Below, in pieces: positions 1 to 7,060 of a DNA stretch of 7,060 nt (position 1 is its first letter; the number at the start of each line of letters is the position of its first letter). The stretch lies in NCBI GenBank assembly GCA_035508595.1, contig DATJMR010000366.1:1-7060 (forward strand), read 5' to 3'. The notes beneath the pieces are model-generated. The model was not told where the DNA came from and ran no database searches. It worked only from the letters and a program-made list of their open reading frames with translations. Position numbers and translations under genes: made by a program. The stretch comes from Dyella_B sp035508595. Lineage in GTDB: Bacteria; Pseudomonadota; Gammaproteobacteria; Xanthomonadales; Rhodanobacteraceae.

Positions 1-1
1 G

Positions 2-154
2 CAGGGCTTCGTACCGCTGGCGGAAATGTTCGGCTACATCAACTTCCTGCGCTCGGCCACCAGCGGCCGCGGCACCTTCACGATGATCTTCGATCATTAC
101 GAAGAAGTGCCGGCGAGCATGGTTGCGAAGTTGATGGAGAAGGAAGCGAAGTAA
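2..154 (+). CDS. fusA: Elongation factor G, C-terminal end (partial)
   Basis: This is the last 50 codons of a translation GTPase that moves tRNA and mRNA through the ribosome; the gene begins before the window. The visible peptide carries the EF-G domain V signature: PLAEMFGY, then LRSATSGRG, then FTMIFDHYEEVP, and it ends in a short lysine-rich tail at a TAA stop. LepA, TypA and RF3 end differently, so EF-G is the best fit. A strong terminator follows within about 25 bases and no tuf gene follows, so this is probably not the copy in the classical str operon. It may be a stand-alone or second EF-G paralogue (fusA2-like), but the fragment is too short to decide. The family call is firm; which paralogue it is remains open. 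Confidence 0.9.
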   Translation, partial: QGFVPLAEMFGYINFLRSATSGRGTFTMIFDHYEEVPASMVAKLMEKEAK

Positions 155-175
155 ACCTTCGTTTCATGTTTCAGA

Positions 176-206
176 AAAAGCCCGGGCCAGTCCCGGGCTT
201 TTATTT
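176..206 (+). terminator. Rho-independent terminator after EF-G
   Basis: AAAAGCCCGGG (176-186) pairs perfectly with CCCGGGCTTTT (192-202) around a five-base loop, CCAGT, and further Ts follow. It lies 21 bases after the EF-G stop codon. Because A-runs and T-runs flank the GC stem on both sides, it could also stop transcription coming from the right on the minus strand. Confidence 0.9.
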
Positions 207-278
207 GTCCGCAGAGAGCACCGTCATCCGGCGCCAACGCATGGCAATCAACGGAGCGGCACGTCTTCCGTTTGAGCT

Positions 279-288
279 ATACGCGTAT
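279..288. repeat. 10-bp perfect palindrome ATACGCGTAT
   Basis: ATACGCGTAT is self-complementary and is flanked by GCT on the left and, after one extra C, AGC on the right. It lies in the non-coding gap between the EF-G terminator and the LprI-like gene, about 60 bases upstream of the proposed promoter. It might be a regulator site, but a palindrome of this size can occur by chance. Confidence 0.25.
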
Positions 289-347
289 CAGCCGATACTC
301 ACGGCGGCACCTCCTTGGCGCGGCATGTCTGGGCAGACTCTGTTTCG

Positions 348-376
348 TTACCATGACCTTCACTACAACCTGTAAA
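348..376 (+). promoter_or_regulatory. Weak sigma70-like promoter candidate for the LprI-like gene
   Basis: TTACCA (348-353) and TGTAAA (371-376) each match four of six consensus bases of the -35 and -10 boxes and are separated by 17 bases. They would start transcription near 383, about 26 bases before the LprI-like start codon. The gene needs its own promoter because a terminator separates it from EF-G, but the boxes are weak and the call rests mainly on position. Confidence 0.22.
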
Positions 377-408
377 GCGAAACGTCCCTGCCTGATGGAA
401 ACGAAAGC

Positions 409-786
409 ATGAAAAAGACGATCATCGTTCTAAGCGCCATGTTGATGCCTTACCTGGCACACGCTTACGGTTGCGAGAAGCCGCGCAACGCGTATGACTT
501 GCTTTATTGCAAGGCCCTTGTCCTAGTCCAGGCCGATCGCGACCTGAATCAGGAATATTCGCATCTGCTCACACAGTTGAATGCCGCGCAAAAGGAAACC
601 CTCAAAAAAGGGCAACTTGCGTGGATCGCGGAGCGAGACGAGCAGTGCAGCGTAGACACGGGGGACAACCGATCAATGCGCCCTCAATGCGCTTTAGATA
701 TGATGCACACGCGAATAACATTCCTTCAGGAACGCGAGCGCGAATGTGGTAGCACGGGCTGCGTTGAAGCCAAGCTCGGAGGATGA
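409..786 (+). CDS. Exported LprI/DUF1311-like small protein
   Basis: This encodes a 125-residue secreted protein. Residues 1-19 form a Sec signal peptide: a KK start, a hydrophobic core, and an AHA cleavage motif giving a mature protein that begins YGC. There is no lipobox, so a soluble periplasmic or secreted form is expected. The mature part fits the DUF1311/LprI pattern: a Cys-rich start (C22, C34), then ADRDLNQEYSHLL, then a Gln/Lys-rich helix and the hallmark LAWIAERDEQC (70-80). Six cysteines (22, 34, 80, 94, 113, 118) could form three disulfides. Some family members, such as mycobacterial LprI, inhibit lysozyme, but most are uncharacterised, so the function here is unproven. It stands alone between two terminators. 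The start ATG has only a weak GGAAACG ribosome site, but it is supported by the good signal peptide. Codon use is less GC-biased than in the neighbouring genes, which hints at an accessory gene. Confidence 0.82.
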   Translation: MKKTIIVLSAMLMPYLAHAYGCEKPRNAYDLLYCKALVLVQADRDLNQEYSHLLTQLNAAQKETLKKGQLAWIAERDEQCSVDTGDNRSMRPQCALDMMHTRITFLQERERECGSTGCVEAKLGG

Positions 787-829
787 CATTCACCTCATGC
801 AAGCTTTCACGCCTTATCGGCGTAGCGCG

Positions 830-858
830 AAAAGTCCGGGTGCAAATCCGGACTTTTT
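830..858. terminator. Bidirectional intrinsic terminator after the LprI-like gene
   Basis: AAAAGTCCGG (830-839) pairs perfectly with CCGGACTTTT (848-857) around an eight-base loop. Five Ts follow on the + strand and four on the minus strand. It lies 43 bases after the LprI-like stop. On the minus strand it directly adjoins the TGA (858-860) of the possible broken small gene described at 858-1008, so it could end two converging transcripts. Confidence 0.82.
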
Positions 859-1008
859 CATTTCCGGGGCCCGATCGCTCCAGACGCCAGATCCGGGTGT
901 GCCATCGTCGCCACATCACCATCATCCCCTCGCAGGCCAAAAAGAGGAGCAATAGCAAAGCCCGCGGCAAGTCCAATCCAAGCTAAAATAAGAGGTTCGC
1001 GCCTTCAT
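858..1008 (-). pseudogene. Possible frame-broken small membrane protein gene
   Basis: The minus strand has a start region with a strong ribosome site, GAGGAAAG (complement of 1014-1021), then ATG (1008-1006) reading MKARTS. That frame ends after 28 codons. One base out of phase, around the T-rich run at 985-993, an open frame reads LILAWIGLAAGFAIAPLFGL, a convincing single membrane span, then a short polar tail (RGDDGDVATMAHPDL) and a TGA at 858-860 that touches a terminator hairpin. Removing one base would give about 49 residues with N-terminal positive charge, one span and a tail. No ATG, GTG or TTG starts the hydrophobic frame itself. Against this reading, the ribosome site abuts the prfC start codon, so any promoter would have to lie inside prfC, and no family is recognised. 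It could be a decayed gene, a sequencing indel, or chance. Confidence 0.28.
984..989 (+). promoter_or_regulatory. Candidate -10 box for prfC
   Basis: TAAAAT matches five of six bases of the sigma70 -10 consensus and would start transcription near 996, leaving a leader of about 25 bases before the prfC ATG. No good -35 box is seen at the right spacing (the bases there are GC-rich). A promoter is needed here because the upstream gene is terminated at 830-858. Confidence 0.3.
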
Positions 1009-1021
1009 AGCCGCTTTCCTC

Positions 1022-2623
<1,602 letters not shown>

Positions 2624-2630
2624 CCCAAGC

Positions 2631-2656
2631 ACGGACCGGTTCGGCCGGTCCGTTTT
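2631..2656 (+). terminator. Rho-independent terminator after prfC
   Basis: ACGGACCGG (2631-2639) pairs perfectly with CCGGTCCGT (2645-2653) around the loop TTCGG, followed by TTT. It begins seven bases after the prfC stop, which separates prfC from the kinase operon. Confidence 0.85.
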
Positions 2657-2672
2657 CACACAGCCATCATCC

Positions 2673-2700
2673 TTTTGCCGGGCAGTATCGCCCGGCAAAA
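2673..2700. repeat. Perfect 11-bp inverted repeat before the kinase gene
   Basis: TTTTGCCGGGC (2673-2683) and GCCCGGCAAAA (2690-2700) are exact reverse complements with a six-base spacer, AGTATC. Ts lie on the outer 5' side and As on the outer 3' side on both strands, the opposite of an intrinsic terminator. It therefore is unlikely to end transcription in either direction. It sits 83 bases before the kinase start codon. It could be a protein-binding operator, an mRNA leader hairpin or a cruciform; the sequence does not decide. Confidence 0.7.
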
Positions 2701-2783
2701 CATCTCGTTAATCTGGCGCCACGATCTCCGCCTGGCTGTTTCCAACGGCGGCGTGCCCACCTGTCACCTCAACGGGATTTCGC

Positions 2784-5700
2784 ATGGCCAGTGCTAGCGC
2801 AACGCCTTCTCCTAGGAAGTATGGCTGGCTGGCCAACTTGCCCATTCGCTACAAGATCGTCTTGGCGATAGGACTGCTGCTCGGACTGTTTCTGATCACC
2901 AGCCTGATGAATGTCGCCTCGCAGAATCGGCAGTCGGAAACACGCCGCTGGGCCGACCATACCTATCAAGTGCTATTGCACATCGAGTCCTTGCAACGCA
3001 CGTCCTTGAACGGCCAGATCGGCTTACGCGGTTTCATGCTGTCGCACAATTCGGTGGAGCTTGCACGAGCCAAGACCAGCAACGCGGAGCTTTTGGTGAA
3101 GCTGGCGGAGTTGCGTCAGCTCACTAGCGACAACACCCTGCAGCAAACACGCCTCGATCGCGTCCAGACGTTGGTGACGCAATGGATGCGCGAAATGCAG
3201 GACTTGGTCCTCGCTCCGGAAGCGGCTATCAAATCCGACGATCCACAATTGGCCGCTCAGCTGGCGGCCATCCAGAAAAACTACCTCGCTCGCCGCACCG
3301 TGCATGTGGAAGATTACACGGCGGTACTGGACGAGATGAGCGAAACGGAACGCCAGCTGCTTCTGACGCGGACTCGTAGTGTCGATCGGCTGTTGAACGA
3401 AACGCTGTACATCAATGTGGCGAGCGGATTGATCGGCCTTGTACTGGGCCTGCTGGTGATTTCACTCACCTCGCGCATGGTGATCCGCCCGATTCGCCGC
3501 CTGACGGACCTGATGACCCGGCTCGCCAATCACGATCACACCATCGAGATTCGCGGCGTGGAACGACGCGACGAAATCGGCGAGATCTCGCGTGCGCTGC
3601 AGGTGTTCAAGCAAATGGTGATCGAGTCGCGGGAGCAGGCGAAACTGAAGAGCGATGCCACCGCCATTTCCACCAGCCTTCAGGCCGCCACCAATCATCG
3701 CGACTTCGCGCATCGCTTCGTGAGCCAGCTTGCACCGCTTATCCAAGCCGGCGTCGCGCTCTTTTATGGTTACGACGAATCGCGCGGGCGTCTTGATTTG
3801 TTAGGCAGCTACGGATTGCGCCTGCAAAACAGCCCCGACGCCTATATGCCCGGCGAAGGGCTTGTGGGCGAATGCGCGGCGTCGCGGCAGCCCATCCTGC
3901 TGGACCAGGTACCGGTCAACTATCTGCGCATCGACTCCGGCACTGGCTCGGCGATACCGAGCCACCTCATCATTCTGCCTCTGCTGGTGCGCAACCAGCT
4001 TGTGGGCATCATGGAATTCGCAGGATTTACCGCCGTCACGCCGCTTCAGCAGCAACTGTTGGACGAACTGCTGCCGATGGCCGCGCTGACGCTCGAGAAT
4101 CTCAACCGCGCGGTCAATACGGAACAGCTGCTCGAACAAACGCGCGAGCAAGCGGACGAATTGCGCATTTCCGCCGTCACCATGCGTCAGCAACAAGAAG
4201 CGCTACGAGCTGCCAACGATACGTTGCAAACCAAAACGTACGAGCTGGAAGAACAATCCCAGCGTTTGCTGGCTTCCGAAGAAGAGCTGCGTGTCCAGGC
4301 GGACGAGTTGCAATCGTCCAATGAAGAACTTCGCTTGATGACCGACACGCTTCGGCAGCAAAAAGAACAAGTGGAAACGCTGCAAGAAGAGACCGAACAG
4401 AAGGCGGAGGAACTGGCTCGCGCCAGTCGCTACAAGAGCGAATTCCTCGCCAATATGTCGCACGAGCTGCGCACCCCCCTGAACAGCTTACTTATTCTTT
4501 CGCGCAGTCTTGCCGACAATCGCGACAAGAATCTGAGCAACGACCAGGTGGAATCGGCACGCATCATTCACGATGCAGGCTCGAGTCTGCTGCGCTTGAT
4601 CAACGACATCCTCGATCTGTCCAAGATCGAAGCCGGCAAGATGGAGCTGTCCCTGGTGGACTACCCGCTGCAAAACCTGGTGCGCAGCTTCCGGCGCAAT
4701 TTCGATCACGTTGCGCGCGACAAGAAACTCGATTACGAAGTCGCCGTTGACGAAGGCTTGCCGGAGATCATTCATACCGATCCGAACCGGCTTGAGCAGA
4801 TCGTGAACAATCTTCTCGGCAATGCCTTCAAGTTCACGGCGAAAGGCGGCATTCGCGTCCGCCTCAGCCGACCCGCCGACGGCATCCCCGTTCCCGATGC
4901 ATTGAAGGGGGAGCCGCTCTTGGCGATCAGCGTGAAAGACAGCGGCATCGGTATACCGGCCGACAAGTTGGAGCGTATCTTCAACGCGTTCGAACAGGCC
5001 GACAGCAGCACAAGCCGGCATTTCGGCGGCACCGGTCTCGGCCTGAGCATCTCGCGGCGCATGGCTGCGCTTCTGGGCGGCGACATCGTACTGCGCAGCG
5101 AGGTGGGTCAAGGCAGCGAATTCGTGTTGCTGCTGCCCGAGCGCAGCACGGGCGCGGCCACGGATGTCAGCACCCCGGCCCTGTCCACATCGGTGCCGCC
5201 AACGCGCCCCGTCACGCGCGCCATCCTTCCCACCGAAGGCATGAACGACGATCGTGAGCGCATCGCACCCGGCGACAGTGTGATTCTGATCGTCGAAGAC
5301 GATCCCGCGTTCGCCCATATTCTTGCCGATATCGTGCGGCAAAAAGGGCATCGCATGTTGCATGCGCCGAACGGCGAAAGCGGCCTGGAGTTGGCACGGC
5401 GTTACCACCCGATAGGCATTCTGCTCGATGTCATGCTGCCGGGCATGGATGGCTGGAGCGTGATCGAACGCCTCAAGAGCGACCCCGCTACCCGCCATAT
5501 TCCCGTGCATTTTCTGACCGCCACCGATGACGCAGGACGCGGGCGCGAGCTCGGCGCCGTCGGTTTCCTCACCAAACCGGTCACGCGCGAGGCGATCAAC
5601 GAAGCATTCGAACGCCTGCTTCATTTCGCCAAAGGCCGCACGCGGCACTTGCTCGTCGTGGACGACGACGCCAACGCACGCAGCGCCGTGCGCACCTTGC

Positions 5701-6425
5701 TAAGCCACGATGACGTGGCGATCGATGAGGCCGGGTCCGCGGAGGATGCGCTGCAGAAAATTTCCGACGTGGGTTACGACTGCGTCGTGCTGGATCTGGG
5801 CCTTCCGGGCATGTCCGGCATGGACATGTTGGAGAAACTTTCCGCCAGCGGCAGCATTCCACCGGTGGTGGTGTATTCGGGCCGCGAGTTGAGCCGCGAG
5901 GAAAATCTGCGCATTCGCCAGTACACCGACAGTATCGTCATTAAGGGTGCGCGTTCCCCGGAACGCTTGCTGGACGAAGTGAGCCTGTTCCTGCACAGCA
6001 TTCGCGACACCAAGCATGGGGTTGCGCAAACGGCGCCCGATCATGACGGGCTGCGCGGCCGCCACGTGTTGCTGGTGGACGACGATATGCGCAACCTCTT
6101 TGCGCTATCGAAAGTCCTTCGCGACTGGGGCATGCAAGTGAGCGTGGCGCAGGACGGAAACAAAGCCTTGAGCGCTCTGGCCGAGACGCAGAACATCGAA
6201 CTGGTGCTGATGGACATCATGATGCCGGGCATGGACGGCTACGAAGCCACGCGCGCCATCCGTGGGCAATCCGGATTAGAGCGATTGCCCATCATCGCGC
6301 TCACGGCAAAAGCCATGCGTGGTGATCGCGAGCGTTGCCTGGAGGCGGGCGCCAACGATTATTTGTCCAAGCCGATCGACCTGGACAAGCTGGCCTCGAT
6401 GATGCGCATGTGGCTGCGCGACTGA
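2784..6425 (+). CDS. Membrane hybrid histidine kinase with three receiver domains
   Basis: This 1213-residue inner-membrane sensor probably autophosphorylates on histidine and passes phosphate to attached aspartates. In order: a membrane span (24-43), a periplasmic helical CHASE3-like domain (about 46-206), a second span (208-230), HAMP (231-283), GAF (about 292-440), and a long coiled coil (441-550). Then comes HisKA with the H-box SHELRTPLN (phosphorylated His560). The HATPase domain (about 660-786) has the N-box Asn680, the G1 motif DSGIGIP (719-725) and the G2 motif GGTGLGLS (748-755). A Pro/Thr/Ser-rich linker leads to three receivers: 832-948 (Asp882, Lys931), 954-1070 (Asp1004, Lys1054) and 1093-1210 (Asp1144, Lys1196). 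All three keep their acidic pocket, so none looks dead. The start is preceded by a weak ACGGGAT ribosome site; the short charged N-terminus before the first span supports it. A CheR-like gene follows after three bases, indicating an operon. The ligand and downstream partner are unknown. Confidence 0.96.
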   Translation: MASASATPSPRKYGWLANLPIRYKIVLAIGLLLGLFLITSLMNVASQNRQSETRRWADHTYQVLLHIESLQRTSLNGQIGLRGFMLSHNSVELARAKTSNAELLVKLAELRQLTSDNTLQQTRLDRVQTLVTQWMREMQDLVLAPEAAIKSDDPQLAAQLAAIQKNYLARRTVHVEDYTAVLDEMSETERQLLLTRTRSVDRLLNETLYINVASGLIGLVLGLLVISLTSRMVIRPIRRLTDLMTRLANHDHTIEIRGVERRDEIGEISRALQVFKQMVIESREQAKLKSDATAISTSLQAATNHRDFAHRFVSQLAPLIQAGVALFYGYDESRGRLDLLGSYGLRLQNSPDAYMPGEGLVGECAASRQPILLDQVPVNYLRIDSGTGSAIPSHLIILPLLVRNQLVGIMEFAGFTAVTPLQQQLLDELLPMAALTLENLNRAVNTEQLLEQTREQADELRISAVTMRQQQEALRAANDTLQTKTYELEEQSQRLLASEEELRVQADELQSSNEELRLMTDTLRQQKEQVETLQEETEQKAEELARASRYKSEFLANMSHELRTPLNSLLILSRSLADNRDKNLSNDQVESARIIHDAGSSLLRLINDILDLSKIEAGKMELSLVDYPLQNLVRSFRRNFDHVARDKKLDYEVAVDEGLPEIIHTDPNRLEQIVNNLLGNAFKFTAKGGIRVRLSRPADGIPVPDALKGEPLLAISVKDSGIGIPADKLERIFNAFEQADSSTSRHFGGTGLGLSISRRMAALLGGDIVLRSEVGQGSEFVLLLPERSTGAATDVSTPALSTSVPPTRPVTRAILPTEGMNDDRERIAPGDSVILIVEDDPAFAHILADIVRQKGHRMLHAPNGESGLELARRYHPIGILLDVMLPGMDGWSVIERLKSDPATRHIPVHFLTATDDAGRGRELGAVGFLTKPVTREAINEAFERLLHFAKGRTRHLLVVDDDANARSAVRTLLSHDDVAIDEAGSAEDALQKISDVGYDCVVLDLGLPGMSGMDMLEKLSASGSIPPVVVYSGRELSREENLRIRQYTDSIVIKGARSPERLLDEVSLFLHSIRDTKHGVAQTAPDHDGLRGRHVLLVDDDMRNLFALSKVLRDWGMQVSVAQDGNKALSALAETQNIELVLMDIMMPGMDGYEATRAIRGQSGLERLPIIALTAKAMRGDRERCLEAGANDYLSKPIDLDKLASMMRMWLRD

Positions 6426-6428
6426 TTC

Positions 6429-7060
6429 ATGGAGCAACCGGTCGTGGACGCATCGGAGCTAGACAACATCGAGTTGGAGCTGTTCGTAAGGGCCTTGGAC
6501 AAACGCCACGGCTACGACTTCGGCCAATACGCACCTGCCTCGTTGAAACGCCGTGTACGCCAACTTGCCAACAAGCTCGAATGCAAAACCATTAGCGGAT
6601 TGATCGAACGCGTGATGCACGAACCGCAATTGCTGCCCGACGTGCTTGAAAGTCTTACGGTGCCGGCGTCGGACATGTTCCGCGACCCGACCGTGTTTCG
6701 CGCGTTGCGCGAAAAAATACTTCCGCTATTGGCCTCCTATCCCCACATCAATATTTGGCAGGCAGGGTGCGCGCACGGCGAGGAGGTGTACTCCCTGGCG
6801 ATCTTGCTGGAGGAGATGGGGCTCTACGATCGTACGCAAATCTTCGCCACGGATCTGAGCGAACGCGCCTTGCAAAAGGCCAGCGACGGCATTTATTCGG
6901 TGCATGAAGCGCAGCAATGGTCGCGCAACTATCAGGCCGCCGGCGGTACGCGCTCCCTGGCCGATTACTGCAGCGTCGGCTACAAATTGCTCAAGCTCAA
7001 TCACCGTTTGTGTAGGAATGTGACCTTCGCCGTGCACAACCTGGCGACCGATAGCGTATT
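6429..7060 (+). CDS. CheR-type SAM-dependent methyltransferase (5' part)
   Basis: The gene opens three bases after the kinase stop and runs off the right edge; 210 complete codons are visible. CheR proteins methylate glutamates of chemoreceptors using S-adenosylmethionine. The N-terminal helical domain (about 12-75) has the basic stretch SLKRRVRQ, then TVPASDMFRDP (77-87), a CheR family signature. The Rossmann-like catalytic domain begins at about 107, with the SAM motif AGCAHGEEVYSLAILLEE (112-129), the acidic strand end IFATDLSERAL (138-148) and NLATD (204-208). The motif has His118-style context altered at residue 116, where Thr is usual (GCAHGEE, 113-119). LYDRTQIFATD and NYQAAGG resemble CheR-like proteins found beside hybrid kinases rather than those in flagellar chemotaxis clusters. 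No Shine-Dalgarno site is evident, so translation is probably coupled to the kinase gene. The true substrate is unknown. Confidence 0.93.
   Translation, partial: MEQPVVDASELDNIELELFVRALDKRHGYDFGQYAPASLKRRVRQLANKLECKTISGLIERVMHEPQLLPDVLESLTVPASDMFRDPTVFRALREKILPLLASYPHINIWQAGCAHGEEVYSLAILLEEMGLYDRTQIFATDLSERALQKASDGIYSVHEAQQWSRNYQAAGGTRSLADYCSVGYKLLKLNHRLCRNVTFAVHNLATDSV

Noticed and set aside
166..375. 69-codon + strand open frame after EF-G
   Set aside because: Its first codons run through the EF-G terminator hairpin, there is no ribosome site, and the peptide shows no domain or sensible composition.
746..955. + strand frame ending with a His-rich run
   Set aside because: It overlaps the end of the LprI-like gene and crosses a terminator; the His run is a simple by-product of a CATCAC-rich stretch.
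602..976. 124-codon minus-strand frame starting with a Leu-rich stretch
   Set aside because: It starts at TTG, runs through the 830-858 terminator and lies largely opposite the LprI-like gene. The hydrophobic start is an out-of-phase reading of the better membrane-span frame described at 858-1008.
2673..2700. Second terminator after prfC
   Set aside because: The hairpin has As, not Ts, after the 3' arm on both strands, so it does not fit an intrinsic terminator.
4488..5648. 386-codon frame opposite the kinase
   Set aside because: This is antisense to the HisKA, HATPase and first receiver, rich in His, Arg and Ala, with no domain; it is the usual shadow in GC-rich genes.
2784..6425. Phytochrome-like photoreceptor
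   Set aside because: A GAF domain is present, but there is no PHY domain and no clear bilin-binding context around its single Cys (Cys364); ordinary GAF is the safer call.

Overview
The window is a GC-rich, densely coded piece of a bacterial chromosome. All confident genes are on the + strand, with short gaps closed by strong intrinsic terminators. The RF3 and EF-G sequences look gammaproteobacterial. The three-receiver hybrid kinase followed by a CheR-type methyltransferase, together with the codon bias, suggests Xanthomonadales, perhaps a Dyella/Rhodanobacter/Luteibacter relative. That placement is inferred from recalled protein features, not from a search.

Layout: (1) 2-154 is the C-terminal end of an EF-G-type translation GTPase, closed by a perfect 11-bp hairpin terminator. 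(2) 409-786 encodes a small exported LprI/DUF1311-like cysteine-rich protein, followed by a bidirectional-looking terminator. (3) The gap at about 858-1008 holds, on the minus strand, what looks like a frame-broken gene for a single-span small membrane protein; this is tentative. (4) 1022-2623 is prfC, peptide chain release factor 3, with its own terminator. (5) 2673-2700 is a perfect inverted repeat of the wrong polarity for a terminator. (6) 2784-6425 is a 1213-residue membrane hybrid histidine kinase (CHASE3-like sensor, HAMP, GAF, long coiled coil, HisKA, HATPase, three receivers). (7) 6429 to the window end is the start of a CheR-type methyltransferase, three bases after the kinase stop and in the same reading frame.

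The left half is translation housekeeping (EF-G and RF3, both ribosomal GTPases) with one accessory envelope gene between them. The right half is the start of a signalling operon. The kinase probably senses a periplasmic and/or cytoplasmic cue and passes phosphate to its own receivers, while the CheR-like protein suggests a methylation-linked output or adaptation step. A CheB-type methylesterase and further regulators would be expected beyond the right edge, but that is inference.

I do not see a clearly new system. The points most worth a second look are the broken minus-strand small gene, the reversed-polarity inverted repeat before the kinase, and the in-frame kinase/CheR junction with an altered SAM motif.
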